From Protonemura montana (lineage: Eukaryota > Arthropoda > Insecta > Plecoptera > Nemouridae): a DNA stretch of 64,000 nt. A model generated the notes under the pieces. It ran no database searches, had not been told where the DNA came from, and worked only from the letters and a program-made list of their open reading frames with translations. The stretch's first letter is position 1, and each line of letters begins with the position of its first letter. Position numbers and translations under genes: made by a program. Shown here piece after piece: positions 34,376 through 49,636 of this stretch. The stretch lies in assembly GCA_947568835.1 (NCBI GenBank), contig OX387607.1:14151701-14215700 (forward strand), in the 5' to 3' direction.

Positions 34376-34819
34376 GAAATTGATTAACAAAACATGTTCT
34401 ACCACATTTGAAACATGATTTAAAATTTTGCACGCTTTTTAAAGTTACACACTGTCACGTAGGACGGTCATCCTTCAATGTGACACGCCTAATTACTGTT
34501 GTTTTTTAAGTATCTATGTCACAGTGCTGAACGCTTGAATACTTTGGTGGTTTAATTAACTTGTTGCTGCAATGTCCCGTTACCCCCGCCCTTTGATCAA
34601 ACCCTACCCTTAAAATAGGGCCAATACATGCATTTATTGCCGTGATTTCCATGACATAGAACGCTTTTTTGGAAGTTTACACGCTTAGGAATTCTGTAAA
34701 TCTTCTGATAAAAAAGGGACTTTTAATTATGTCACAATTATGGAGTTTTAAAACGTTGCCTGCACATTCTAAGAGAAGAAACAGGTTTAATATTCAAAAT
34801 GAACTTTTTTTTTTTATTG
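34376..34819. other. Intergenic DNA, nothing recognised
   Basis: AT-rich DNA between two SINE copies in the same orientation. Confidence 0.5.
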
Positions 34820-35213
34820 ACTTTGTTGTGTTTAATTACGCAGGCGGAGAATGAGTGGGTGATGATAAGGATGATGATGAACCTAACCTAACCTTAAAAA
34901 GAGGAGGGGATCCGGTAGCGGCACAAAGCCTACTCATGTAGAAGAGCACCAAGGTGACCACCGGCTTAACGTCCCTTCCGAAGGACGGTGCAACGCAAAC
35001 AACAGGATTCCTTTACAAATCCATGCTGTCGAGAGGTCGATTAGCAAGGCGAATGAAGTTGCTGAACTAACTTTCATCCCTCCAACCTCTCTCCCGAACA
35101 GAACTGGTCATGTGTATGATGGTCACCCATCCAATACCTGACTCAGCGCAGTGTTGCTTAACTTCGGTGATCTCATGAGCACCTGTGTTTCCGACACGCC
35201 AAACCATTCAGAG
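34820..35213 (-). repeat. 5S-derived SINE (family S), copy 6
   Basis: Minus strand. Single 5S-like head at about 35125-35213, conserved body, and a tail with an internal deletion (about 34828-34850), after which it ends in GCGTAATTAAACACAACAAA. Confidence 0.9.
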
Positions 35214-35399
35214 TCTCAAATTGTGTTTGCCTTTCAACAATTCCCAAGCCTCATCGACAACAAGTTTGTTGTTTTGTAACAATGTTTACCTAAATCCATC
35301 CCGACACCAACACGTAGCGGTCAGAAAGTTGCCCAAGCCTCTTTTGCGACCAAAAAAAAAAAAAAAAAAATCAGAACAAAGAGCACAACGAGTTTAGCA

Positions 35400-35690
35400 T
35401 TATAAACATGCCCGGCGAAACCGACCCCACGTACAAATCTCGTTGCTGACGCAAATGTGTGCCTCGTTGTAAACCAATCAGGCAGCGAGCGTGTTTAACG
35501 ACGCATTCACACGGAACCGAACGAGCGGTTCGACAGTCAAAGAGCTGGGGATGGAAGACACACCTATGGCTCATGAAGAGCTCGGAGGGCGCCTGCTTCG
35601 CGAAGTCGGTGAATTGGAAAGGGTCAACCAGGCATGAGCGAGAACGACGGTGACGTACCTATGCTCGACACGATGGACTGAGCGTGCTAA
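35400..35690. other. GC-rich segment upstream of the SMIM8-like gene
   Basis: Clearly richer in GC and CpG than its flanks, with one CCAATCA motif near 35477. Open on both strands for about 65 codons without recognisable products. It lies roughly 0.8-1 kb upstream of the SMIM8-like start codon. It could be that gene's promoter or a non-coding first exon, but no donor/acceptor pair could be proved. Confidence 0.35.
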
Positions 35691-36447
35691 TTTTGTATTT
35701 TTGGTTTTAGCTGTTTTCGATCGATTTAATTGTAATCTGTGATCGGACGAGAATGGCTGAGTAAGCGCAATTTATCGTTGACCACGACAGTGTCTTAAGG
35801 CTGAGAATATTCCTTTTGTATTTACCTTTAAGGGCGAAGAACTTTGTTCTGTCTTGGATGCGTTGACTCCTAGATGTCTTGGGCTTCATTAATCGTCTGC
35901 CTGTTCATTAATTTATAACACCTTAAGCCCGAGTTGTAAATCACTTTCTTAGGCTTAATAAACATACTTTGACGGGTAACGTAGGCTTAGCCGATATTTC
36001 ACACCCACTTGATTACTGCTCTTCACCAAACAAATCTTATTAGCTACGTTTAGCAATAGAGATAGTCTCTCGATATCCTTTAAAATCTTATCTGACATAA
36101 TGAATGCCCACAGAAGCAACACAAAGACAATCTGTAAATAATTTGCACCTGTTGTTCATTAAGAAACGATGTTATTACTTTACGGTAAACAAATGGTACT
36201 AAAAATATACTAGAAAAGTAAAAATACGTTGCATAATTTAAATTTTAGAACTTTGGAAGCTTGCTCTGTTCTCTCCTAGAGCACGGTAAAGTCATGCAGT
36301 CTGGCGGCCGAAATTTGAAACCATCAGGGTTAGGTTAGTTATTTCATATTATGGATATTCTATGAAGGAAGGTTATAATCTCGGGGGACTGACAAGAACA
36401 TTTTTAAATAGGAAAAACGCCGAAAGAAGGCTTAGCCATTTTCAAAA

Positions 36448-36896
36448 ATGAGGTTTTCACAATTCTTCATGAAGGAGAAACCTGCTGAGAAAGTTGTCGA
36501 AAAAATGCCAGAACCCGCTCCTGGGGATGGACTCCGATCCCTGAAAACTACAGGCATTTTCCGTGCTGTCAACTTCGAGTTGTACGCTAGGCCAGTGAGT
36601 ATGATCTTGAGCTATCTAAAACTGAGCCTTTTTGGTATTGCATTACACTTTCCTCTGCGGTCAGAACATTTTCTTCTGTGGACGTCCTGAAGTTCATCGT
36701 CGGAATCTTAAAACCTGAAACATTACGTACATTTCAGAATATGGTGATCATGGTGTTGGGAGTGATAGCTATGTCGTTATCTGTCAGCTACATCATGTAC
36801 ATGAGGAGCAAATACGAAGGAATGGGATACTACACTGCCGTTGGGAGAGATGGGGAAGAAGTCTTCGTCAAGAAGAAGTCGAAGTGGGAGACTTGA
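36448..36896 (+). CDS. SMIM8: Small integral membrane protein 8 (SMIM8) homologue
   Basis: Two coding exons, 36448-36594 and 36738-36896. They are joined by a 143-bp intron with donor GTGAGT and acceptor ACATTTCAG and encode 101 residues. Exon 1 gives a polar N-terminus ending in LRSLKTTGIFRAVNFELYARP. Exon 2 gives a single hydrophobic helix (VIMVLGVIAMSLSVSYIMYM) and a basic tail ending KKKSKWET. The TTxxFRAVNxEL block, the single helix and the SKW end are the recognisable marks of SMIM8. The length fits the family (about 97 residues). Its function is not well known; it is a one-pass membrane protein. It faces the aminotransferase gene, tail to tail, with about 640 bp between stop codons. 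Confidence 0.88.
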
Positions 36897-37131
36897 ACCT
36901 ACAGACTTGCAACCTACTGTTACCACTATTAAGTCTTGTATGTTTTCTGTAAATATTGTTCACAACATTTAAGGATAGGATTTCATTGTAGAAAAAAGTA
37001 AGGAACAATTGACATAGGTAGGAAAGAAACGAAAGGTAAAATTAAGCTTAAATCATCACTGTGCTTTGTAAACTTTAACAATATATTTCGTCGAAAAGAG
37101 ACCTAACATGTAATATTTCAGTGCTTTTGTA

Positions 37132-37137
37132 AATAAA
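37132..37137 (+). terminator. Likely polyadenylation signal of the SMIM8-like gene
   Basis: AATAAA about 236 bp after the stop codon, in an AT-rich 3' region. It is the first canonical signal downstream of the gene. Confidence 0.55.
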
Positions 37138-37219
37138 TTATTACTTTCTTCCTTGAGTACAGGTAGAAGAAAGGCAACAAAACCTGTAATACCTTTTTTC
37201 TATTACATCTCTCATCTGT

Positions 37220-37225
37220 TTTAAT
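37220..37225 (-). terminator. Possible polyadenylation signal of the aminotransferase gene
   Basis: ATTAAA on the minus strand, about 307 bp after the stop at 37532. If both signals are used, the two convergent transcripts end within roughly 100 bp of each other. Confidence 0.35.
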
Positions 37226-37531
37226 ATTCAAACAACTAGCAAAAGCCTTGGACCAATTTAGCAAAGTTGTTGTTTCTTTAAAATAAAAAGAACGATAATA
37301 GTGAGAAGCGCTAGAGCATTAAAATGCATAATATCAGCAAGCAAAAGTAAATGCACCACAATTCCAACAAAGAATAACAGTTATTTTGAAAACCCATCTG
37401 AAAAAACAAGAGATGTTGCCATCTCCAAAGCCATTCTGACAATCCTGAATGGTTTTGCACCTGTGATCTCACGAGCTTTTTGTAGTACCTGAAACGATGA
37501 ATACTGTCCTCATTAACGATTGGCCAGATAA

Positions 37532-40905
<3,374 letters not shown>

Positions 40906-42102
40906 TGTCGAGATTGAAAATGTTCGAACTGAAATGACCGTTCAGATGACCGGCTCTGACGTTCACTACGCCGACGATCACACCACGAGCAGAGGTGATG
41001 ACCTTAAAAATGTTGAAAGTGCCCTTGACGTCAAGTGTTGCAAAACGATTCAAGTCGATAACATGATCAGATATCACTGCTTGTGATTTGAATTGTTTAG
41101 CGTAGATGGCAGCTCACCTGTGTTAAATCGCTTGGATTTCGCACCGTCTTTCCACCCCCCAAGAGAGAATAATGTAGCGAACAGTGCGATCCTGGCAGCT
41201 AGTTGTGCAACCAATGTTTGAACTCCGTGCGCTTGTTTTTCAATTCTTGACTTTTGAGGAATTCATGTTTCGAGATATTAGTTAAACTATTTTCTTTCCT
41301 CCCAAACAGACACGAACTGTCTATTTATAGATTGCTATCTACCTCTCCCACTAATCTTCCCAAATAGTTTGCAATCAGGTCATAACAACTGATTATCTGC
41401 AGTCGGATAATATCTTCATAGAATTTGAAATAAATTTGTTCTAGCTATATTTGCCAAATAATAATTTTGGGAGGCAATTACAGATAAGTATTTACTCATA
41501 CATTTCTTACCTTAATGACAATAATGGCATTTTTATATAAATATTTTTTTTTTCATTAAAATAGGTAAGCAGCAAAAACTCAAGAGTGGGTTTACACCTA
41601 TAGGATGATTTCTAGTATTCCCGGCATTATAATTTGAAACCCAGTTTGTTTAAGGGAAAAAAATAAAGACAGACACGATTTTGTAGCAGATTTTGTGTTG
41701 CTAACTTTGAAAATTTATCCTTGCAACCAAATGTAGGCAATGCTTGCCTGACAATTAAAGACCCACAAATCTTTGCTCTTCAGTTTTATAAGAATTTTTC
41801 GGGCGTTCCATTCAAGGGAAAATAGTTTTATAAAAAATTGTCATCCTTACATCGAAATGAAAACATTACGAAGTTTGTCGCTTAAAAAAATATCTGTTCT
41901 CCTCTCGATGCATTGAGTTCATGGGCTTCTAAACTTTGTGCTTAGCAAACGAGCCGGCAACAGTTGGTAACGGTAGGTGCCACCCTATGGCACTTGCGAC
42001 CGTCCTTATTAACAGCACTTATGCAATTATACAATTAAATAATTACGTCTCAACATATCGATACAGACATATCAATTTGAGGCAAACGTCAATGCAGATT
42101 AT
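40906..42102. other. Upstream region of the aminotransferase gene and intergenic DNA
   Basis: The first few hundred bases probably include the promoter and 5' untranslated region on the minus strand, but no TATA box or initiator is clear. 41925-42005 on the minus strand is a family D copy (GGGTGGCACCTACCGTTACC and TGTTGCCGGCTCGTTTGC). The rest is AT-rich with no gene seen. Confidence 0.5.
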
Positions 42103-42262
42103 GATGGTTTTTAGACTCATGAGTCATGCATGATGAGACATGCATTTCTACTTGATTTATTCTTAGCACTAGTTTTAACAAAAACAATTTTACTAATTAA
42201 CTATTATTAAACTAAATAGTTGTCCTTTACTTAGCATTCAAAACCCATTTCAAATAGTTTTT
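42103..42262 (+). repeat. Foldback retroposon family A, copy 4
   Basis: Flanked by a 15-bp duplication with one mismatch (GTCAATGCAGATTAT at 42088-42102, GTCAATGCCGATTAT at 42263-42277). Starts GATGGTTTTTAGACTCATG and ends CAAATAGTTTTT. The core is deleted, and a short self-complementary ATGCATGATGAGACATGCAT-like insert lies near the left end. Confidence 0.85.
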
Positions 42263-42513
42263 GTCAATGCCGATTATTTGAGCGAAAACCAGTCTCAAAT
42301 GCGAGTAATAAAGAATTTAATTTCTTAAGACGGTGACTCTCCCTACAAGCAACCCTCAATTTTCTTGGGAATAGAATTTGGTCTTTCGATATTTTCGCTA
42401 TGGCCGTTTGATCGTAGAATTGCAATAGGTATCCAACTAAACCTATATACATAGTGAAGTGGTGGTCAAAATTCACGTGAGTGTAAGCTTGTCCAAAGTC
42501 TACCCATTATTTA

Positions 42514-42696
42514 TGATGGTTTTTAGACTCATGTCTACTTGAGTTATCCTTAGCACTATGTTTTAAGAAAAACTATTTGAAATGGGTTTTGAATGCTAAG
42601 CAAAGGACAACTAAAATTTCCCGACGCTTCGTAACATGTACTAGTTTTTATTTATATACATATATAAATATCAATAATATATCTATTTATTTATTT
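42514..42696 (+). repeat. Foldback retroposon family A, copy 5 (truncated)
   Basis: Flanked by a 16-bp duplication with one mismatch (GTCTACCCATTATTTA at 42498-42513, GTCTACCCACTATTTA at 42697-42712). The left arm is intact from GATGGTTTTTAGACTCATG through TTTCCCGACGCTTCGTAACA to ACTAGT. The right arm is replaced by about 55 bp of AT-rich sequence. This shows that the GATGG end is fixed while the other end varies. Confidence 0.85.
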
Positions 42697-42712
42697 GTCT
42701 ACCCACTATTTA

Positions 42713-43258
42713 TTTACAGTCTATTAGGTCAGTACCCCACTTCAACAACCTAGGTCAACGCTAGATCACTCAATGTTTAACTGAATTTAACCAATTCAAC
42801 TAGATCTGTGCATGAACAAGGAGATAACAGCAATCGGGAAACAAAAAACTGCTAATAAGTCAAAAAATTCGTATTTTTGTAAATGTTTCAAGGATTTAAT
42901 ATCACTTTACTAATATCCCCCCCTCTACGGTGGCAGGATGATCACCGATTCCCTACTTTTATTTTTACCCATAAACCCATTGACCATGCCGCCAAGACCC
43001 ACCACCAAGCCAGCAAGTCTGCTGCAAAAAGCCTCTGGTTTGTAAAAGTGCTGGTGGATGCATGAGCCCGAGCCGGACATGGACCTTGGACAAGAATAAA
43101 AGGTCCGTGAAACCAAAGGATGGACGTGTGGTGTGTGCTAGCGTCACGGTCGTGACCGACCACGTTGGGACCAACATCAGTGGAGAAGTTGGCGCTCTTC
43201 GATGTCTACTTAGTGGTTAATGAGGGCAGCATAAGGCGCTATGGTATATTGGTTTGAC
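42713..43258. other. Intergenic DNA with a GC-richer patch at 42900-43200
   Basis: Overlapping short frames are open on both strands at 42883-43177, with no product I recognise. The GTCACGGTCGTGACC near 43143-43157 is a short palindrome. It may be an element fragment; no gene is called. Confidence 0.4.
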
Positions 43259-43655
43259 TGATTAATTGATTAGTGAGGTTTAACGACGCATCTTTTTGAC
43301 ATCGGGCACTGATCTAATCGCGTCGGTGAATAAGTGGATGATGATAAGGATGAGCCTAGAAGGGAAGAGAGGACACCCGGTGCTGGTAAGTCCTGTCGAA
43401 AAGCACCAAGGAGACTACTAGATAAACCTTTGGTACAACGCGAACAATAGAATTCCTCTGCAAATCCATGCTGTCGAGAGGTTGATAAGCAAGGCGAGTG
43501 AAGTTGCTGTACTAACTTTCATCCCTCCCACCTCTCTCCCGAACAGAACTGGTCATGTGTATGATGGTCACCCATCCAATACCTGACCCAGCGCAGTGTT
43601 GCTTAACTTCGGTGATATCAAGAGAACCGATGTTTCCAACGCGCCAAATCGTTCG
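43259..43655 (-). repeat. 5S-derived SINE (family S), copy 7
   Basis: Minus strand, full arrangement: one 5S-like head (about 43560-43655), body, and tail ending near TTAAACCTCACTAATCAATT. Several internal deletions around 43300 and 43400. Confidence 0.9.
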
Positions 43656-45139
43656 GTAAAAATTTGAAAATCTTGGTAGAAGAAATTTAATCATATTTTG
43701 ATTAAAAGAACCATTTAAATCATAATTTAGCTAATATTATCGCAAAGAAAAGTCACATGAAACAATATCGTTGCCTCGATTTAGTTTCTCTGGAAATATC
43801 TTAAATCGTTCGTTGGCCGCTTTGGAGCAATCATAAAAATGCAGGTCAAATAATATTGTTGGGGTTGATATTGGTTTGGCCGGGTGAGTCCGAAACACTG
43901 AAAGCTTCATTCAGAAGACAGACAGCAGTTGGTGAATGAATCGTCTCGCTCAAACTCACCGCCATAGTAATTCGCAATAACTACATACCATTCTCCAGCT
44001 AGAATAACAGAACACTGCGACCAAAAAAAAAAAAAAATAACTACCTGGCTGTCATTTATTTTCCTATTTATTTACTAGACAAAAAAATTGGCGAAGCAAA
44101 GTGTCACGAACAAAAACTAGTTTGCCCAGCAGTTTTATTTCCTTTTCGCCAAAATATTTTCATGCTTATGAATTTAGATCATATTTTTTTGCTCGTTTCA
44201 TGTAACCTTCACCTAAAGCACAAAACAAAAAAACAGTACCTACCTACGTACTGAATTTATAGATTTGGCGTCGATATTATTTAAATGATTTTAAATCATA
44301 CAGCTGTGGGAACGATCGCATCAAATTCATGATGACATTCCATTAAATAATCATTTACCACTTTCAGCACAATCATTTACGCACCATATCTGTGGTGCCT
44401 AACTGTTCAATAACACCGAAAAAAATCAAATTGCCTATTACCCTCGTAAAAAACGCACTTATAAGATCAATGATTCAAAAACGCACAATAAATTCGAATC
44501 GTTACGGTTCTAACCTAACCTCAATCATCTCAATAACACCAAAGACACCTGTAATAATGTGGGTGTGGTTTTCATCTGATGGTAACTTGATCTGGATTCA
44601 TTCACTCGATCGTCGCACATGCGCATTATGTTCTGACCGCAAATTTGATTATTTTTATTCGAATGGTCTACGCGTAAAAATGCGTGTTACTCATAAACAT
44701 CACGTAAACAACATCACGGCCACGGCCTTCGTAACAAACAATAAAAAATAAATAAATAAATAAAATGGCAAATGTAAGTCGGTGTGAACGACTTGTTGCT
44801 AACAGAATAGTTAAGTACCTACCTACGAGTTCGTGTTGGCTAAAAAAAAACATGTACACAAATGTATCGATGAATTTTTGTTCAACACGTACACAGAAGC
44901 AACCGCAAAAGTGCGAAATCTCCTTACCTACAAGTAATAAAATGACGCATGTTCATTTCAAGTGAACAAACAGCGAAATTATTCGTGAAAATTATCCAAA
45001 ATTGGCTGGTTCTCATGTCAAGAAAGGATCGTAATCAATAAGATCACGGGCGGTTGAGGGGAGGAAACGGATGTGGCTTCTAGTCTCGACAGAAGAACTA
45101 ATTCAGCATTTACGAGCAGTGGTTGTGGGAAACAAAAAA
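43656..45139. other. Intergenic DNA, nothing recognised
   Basis: AT-rich with poly-A runs near 44020. A 119-codon plus frame at 44392-44751 shows no known domain or splice context. Two short CCTACCTAC tracts occur at about 44240 and 44820. Confidence 0.45.
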
Positions 45140-45450
45140 CCACAACCAGGAAATAGAACCTGGGACCCTTTGGATGCAAGGTAGAAATGGCGCTCTCGCT
45201 ACCAGGATAGCCGACCCAGGATCAAATCTGAGACCTCCCGAATGCAAGGTAGACATAGAGCTCTCGCAACTAGGATAGCCGGTCACCAGGATCAAACCCT
45301 GAACCTCCCGAATGCAAAGTAGACATGGCGCTCTCGTGAACAGGATAGCCGGCCCACAATCAAACCTGGGACCTCCCGAAAGCAAGGCAGACATGGCGCT
45401 CTTTCTGCTAGGATAGCTGGTCACCAGGATCAAACCTGGGACCTCCCGGA
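45140..45450 (-). repeat. tRNA-like minisatellite, about 4.5 units of 67-70 bp
   Basis: Read on the minus strand each unit carries TTCGGGAGGTCCCAGGTTTG followed by ATCCTGG, close to the T-arm/B box of a tRNA. Then come GCTATCC and GAGAGCGCCATGTCTACCTT. Unit starts are at about 45187, 45251, 45321 and 45389 on the plus strand. Units differ at many positions, so the array is old. No A box is convincing. Confidence 0.65.
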
Positions 45451-46127
45451 TTTTAAATTAATTCCCAAGTAAATTTCGGTTTTACCCGAAAAACATTAGA
45501 AACCAAAAATGTGCTAACTCTTTTATATCTATGTGCTTTTACGTGGTAAACAGCTTGCATTTTTGCACTGCAATGACAGTCATAGTTTTATCGATTGTTC
45601 AAGCTCACGTCGTTGCTATTTCTCACCCTCAATATCCTTCAGAAGAAATGTAGACATTTTCCCAGGGTACCTGAGAAATGCACTTCTAATCTCTAAAACC
45701 ATGGCGTGTGCGACTCCTGCATCGATGATGTATTCAAGCCATCGGAAAAACAGACAGATTCTCTCACAAGCGATCACAAAAATGTCTTACTTATTCGAAA
45801 AAAGAATGCGAAGTCACTCGATGTGCAACCATCAATAACAGATCTGCGAAGCGATCGATCATCAAGGCATAACCTTCCCACGAATTGGGTTTATTTTTAA
45901 TTAGTCTGAAGACTTTTTCGTTCGCAATTTCCTGTGTCTTGCATCTGGTACGTTTCCTCGTTCGATTTTCCACGGGTGTAGAAACCACACGTATAGTTTT
46001 GCGCAAGCTCGTACAGATATTGGATCTAAATCTGTCGGGACATGGACATCAAACAACTTTTTGTCTTCCGTCGAGAATTAAACACGACTGAGTGTTCATT
46101 TCGTGCAACTTTTCTGGAAGTTAACTC
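45451..46127. other. Intergenic DNA, nothing recognised
   Basis: Frames at 45533-45838 and 45706-45900 overlap and have no family features. Confidence 0.45.
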
Positions 46128-46465
46128 GTTGATTGACTGATTAGTTGTGTTTAGCGACGCATTGCTTTGACAACTTATCATGTGATATTAGTCTACTGGT
46201 GTCGGTGAATGAGTAAGTGATAATATGGATGATGATGAACTGCTAAATTTACCTTCCGAAGGACGGTTAAGTCATCCGGCACGCTGTCGAGAGTTTGGTA
46301 ATTATGGCAAATGAAGTTAATGTGATTTAATTACGCCAACCTCTTCCCCGATTTACTAATGTGAAGGTGACCCATCCAATACCTGATACAATATACAGTG
46401 TTGCTTACCCCCGGTGATCTCAAGAGAATCGGTGATTCCAACGCGCCAAACCGTTCGAGCTTCGT
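46128..46465 (-). repeat. 5S-derived SINE (family S), copy 8 (diverged)
   Basis: Minus strand. Head with GATCACCGGGGGTAAGCAAC and GTATTGGATGGGTCACC, shortened body, and tail CAATGCGTCGCTAAACACAA. The most diverged copy that still has both ends. Confidence 0.8.
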
Positions 46466-46894
46466 GAATATTTTATTAAATTCGAAATATTTCTAATGCG
46501 CATCTAATTTTGGTTTTCTTCTTCTATATTTTATCCACTGCGTCAAATGGTAGGAGCCTTTTAAGCCACAGTTTCTTTTCTTAAACTATGTCTTACTGAA
46601 ATGTGAATCAAATGCATAAGGTAGAATTTTGCTCTTTGTGAATCATTTTGTAGAAATTTGCAAGTGGTTTATAATTGAATAATACTTAATACACATTTTT
46701 TTATATCTGTGTTAGGGACAAATGTAAGAATTTAGAAACGAGAAGTCGCGTGGTAAAAATATCTGTGCTTAATGAAATATGCGCTTGATTGAATTAAGAC
46801 GAAACCACATGGATTTCTTATAGAGATAGTGGTAGTGAGTTCCAAAGAGGCTTGACCGATTTCCACTTCGCACTAATTAAACAACGGGCCCTTT
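46466..46894. other. AT-rich intergenic DNA, nothing recognised
   Basis: No exon or repeat recognised between two SINE copies. Confidence 0.5.
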
Positions 46895-47125
46895 GGTAAT
46901 GACCTAATGGCGTCGGCGAATGAGTGGATGATGATGAATCTAACCTAGCCTAGAAAGGAGGAGAAGAAACTCGGTGCCGGCAAGCTGGTTACTTCTGTCG
47001 AAGACCAAGGGGACCACTGGCTTAACGTCCCTTCCAAATGAAGGTTCAACACGAACAACATGATTCCCCCCAATCCCTGCTGTCGAGAGATTGATAAGGT
47101 GAATAAATTTTCTGAACCTTTTCAA
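46895..47125 (-). repeat. 5S-derived SINE (family S), copy 9 (body only)
   Basis: Minus strand. Has the body (TCTCTCGACAGCAGGGATTG, GGTCCCCTTGGTCTTCGAC) and the start of the tail. It lacks the 5S-like head and the final TTAAACACCAC block. Confidence 0.8.
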
Positions 47126-48543
47126 TGTTTCAACCTATCTCCAATACTACTCGATTTTCCCACAAAAACGTTGGTGTTTACCAACGGTATAATTAATCTA
47201 CAAGAACAGTTATATCAATAAGTCCCTGTGAACTTTATGTGAAATGAACGAAAATGAACCTGTTGCCCGTTGCGTGAAGCTGAGAATTTCAACAATTGAA
47301 GGAAACTAGGAACCCGATCAAACTGACTGCACCTAACTTATTGTGATTATATGTAAATTCCACATGTCGAGGAACGAAGGGAACGGGTTGCAACCAGCTG
47401 GCATTTGAAACGCGGTCACACACGTCCCATTTCACAGTCGAATGGTTTCCTGGCGATCCTGCCCACACACATTCGGGATCATTGGTAATTACTGCAGGGA
47501 GATATCGGATCCTTCGACAATGGACGGGACAGGCTGGTCTCTTCGGTTTATACTACGGGTTCTCTACGTTAATTTGAATTCGTTGAGTGTAGCAGATACG
47601 CAATTATTCGGAAAATGTCTGTATTTTTAAAAGAAATACATCAGTTATCAGGCGTTTTTGAAAAATAATGAAAGTAAATGTGGACCAATCAGAAGGAAAT
47701 GGTTGAATTCAAGAATTTAGCAAATTCTTGCAAGTATTTAATTTTTCATAAAATATTATTACAAAATTTTTCCCCATACCAGAACGGTCTTCTTTGTGTA
47801 AGTCGTTATCAAAAATACCAGCATCATTGTGGTGACATTTCTGTCCTAAATGTATTTCTTGTCCTTTGAGAGATGTTTCTTTTCAGTAAGGCAAACCTGG
47901 TACCCGCAGTGATTGAATGTGACCAACATATCACTCGACTTTGTCAACAAAAACATCAATTTACCTAAACAATGCCAAAAGATTGGTATCGTTGAGACTC
48001 ATAACTTTTCTTTTTCATCCAGGTTGAGGTTTCCTATGGTTGTGGTTTTGCGACCTAACCATGGTGTTTGAGTACCTACCAAAGTGAGGATATAAATTGG
48101 GCTAGATTTGTAGAAACAAGACACTTATTTTTTTAAATTAACGGTTGAATTGAGATTTAGTTAAAAAGTGTCACAATTATGTCGTGTCCAAATTATACCT
48201 GCCTGCACGGTTCCATTGGTAATATTTTTATGGTACTCTTAGATTTTGTGCTAATCTATTTGCAGAACTGAAATCTTTTAAATCGACGCTGTGATTGGTG
48301 ACTTGCAGAGTTCGAAGAGCTTTGCTACGCCTACCATATTGAAAAGAAAACACGACATTCAAGAAATCATTTCGTCAAGCTTGCTATTTTTCCTGGTTAC
48401 GAAGCTTATAGGGGCACATTTCAAGATTATTTTCAGTTTCAGAACACTGTAGTAGTGTTCGAAAAAAATTAATAAAACAATGAACTAAACTATGCTCTTT
48501 TGAACGCCCCACACCTTGCACCCCACCGTGCGTTGAATGTATA
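47126..48543. other. Intergenic DNA, nothing recognised
   Basis: No supported gene. Short frames at 47442-47630 and 47678-47869 have no family features. Confidence 0.5.
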
Positions 48544-48984
48544 GCGATGTCATCATCGATACACAAGCACTGGCTTGGCATGGACGCTATAGACGGAGAA
48601 TATGTCGCGATGTCATCATCGATACGCAAGCACTGGCTTGGCATGGGCGCTATAGCCGGAGAATGTGTCGCGATGTCATCATCGATACAAAAGCACTGGC
48701 TTGGCATGGACGCTATAGACGGAGAATGTGTCGCGATGTCGTCATCGATACACAAGCACTGGCTTGGCATGGACGCTATAGACGGAGAATGTGTCGCGAT
48801 GTCGTCATCGATACACAAGCACTGGCTTGGCATGGACGCTATAGACGGAGAATGTGTCGCGATGTCGTCATCGATACACAAGCACTGGCTTGGCATGGAC
48901 GCTATAGACGGAGAATGTGTCGCGATGTCGTCATCGATACACAAGCACTGGCTTGGCATGGGCGCTATAGCCGGAGAATGTGTT
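48544..48984 (+). repeat. 63-bp minisatellite, seven units
   Basis: Unit begins GCGATGTCATCATCGATACA and continues AAGCACTGGCTTGGCATGGA, CGCTATAGACGGAGAATGTG. Period exactly 63 bp (48544, 48607, 48670 and so on), with few differences, so it is young or homogenised. Because 63 is divisible by three, three long open frames appear on the two strands. These are by-products of the repeat and not genes. Confidence 0.95.
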
Positions 48985-49030
48985 TCGATGTTGTTTTAAA
49001 AAAGTTTTAAAAAAAGATCGTGACAATTTA

Positions 49031-49636
49031 CACGGGCTAGACTGTAGCAATGCAGGGGACAGTCCTTGTGCTGATATCTTCTCTCACGGGCTAAACTGTA
49101 GCAATGCAGGGGACAGTCCTTGTGCTGGTATCTTCTCTCACGGGCTAGACTGTAGCAATGCTGGGGACAGTCCTTGTGCTGGTATTTTCTCTCACGGGCT
49201 AGACTGTAGCCATGCAGGGGACAGTCCTTGTGCTGGTATCTTCTCTCACAGGCTAGACTGTAGCAATGCTGGGGACAGTCCTTGTGCTGGTATCTTCTCT
49301 CACGGGCTAGACTGTAGCAGGGGACAGTCCATGTGCTGGTATATTCTCTCATGGGCTAGACTGTAGCAATGCTGGGGACAGTCCTTATGCTGGTATCTTC
49401 TCTCACAGGCTAGACTGTAGCAATGCTGGGGACAGTCCTTGTGCTGGTATCTTCTCTCACAGGCTAGACTGTAGCAATGCTGGGGACAGTCCTTATGCTG
49501 GTATCTTCTCTCACAGGCTAGACTGTAGCAATGCAGGGGACAGTCCTTGTGCTGGTATCTTCTCTCACAGGCTAGACTGTAGCAATGCTGGGGACAGTTC
49601 TTGTGCTGGTATCTTCTCTCACAGGCTAGACTGTGT
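49031..49636 (+). repeat. 54-bp minisatellite, about eleven units
   Basis: Unit: GGGCTAGACTGTAGCAATGC, then TGGGGACAGTCCTTGTGCTG, then GTATCTTCTCTCAC. Period 54 bp; one unit near 49310 is shortened by a few bases. Its unit matches the end of the family C element at 63112-63170 in reverse complement. Long frames on both strands are by-products of the period being divisible by three. Confidence 0.95.

Noticed and set aside
48544..48984. A CRISPR array
   Set aside because: Contiguous repeats without unique spacers in a eukaryotic context; a plain minisatellite.
48384..49010. Repeat protein of about 190 residues on the minus strand and two frames on the plus strand
   Set aside because: All three come from the 63-bp minisatellite, whose period is divisible by three. 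Equal openness in several frames argues against coding.
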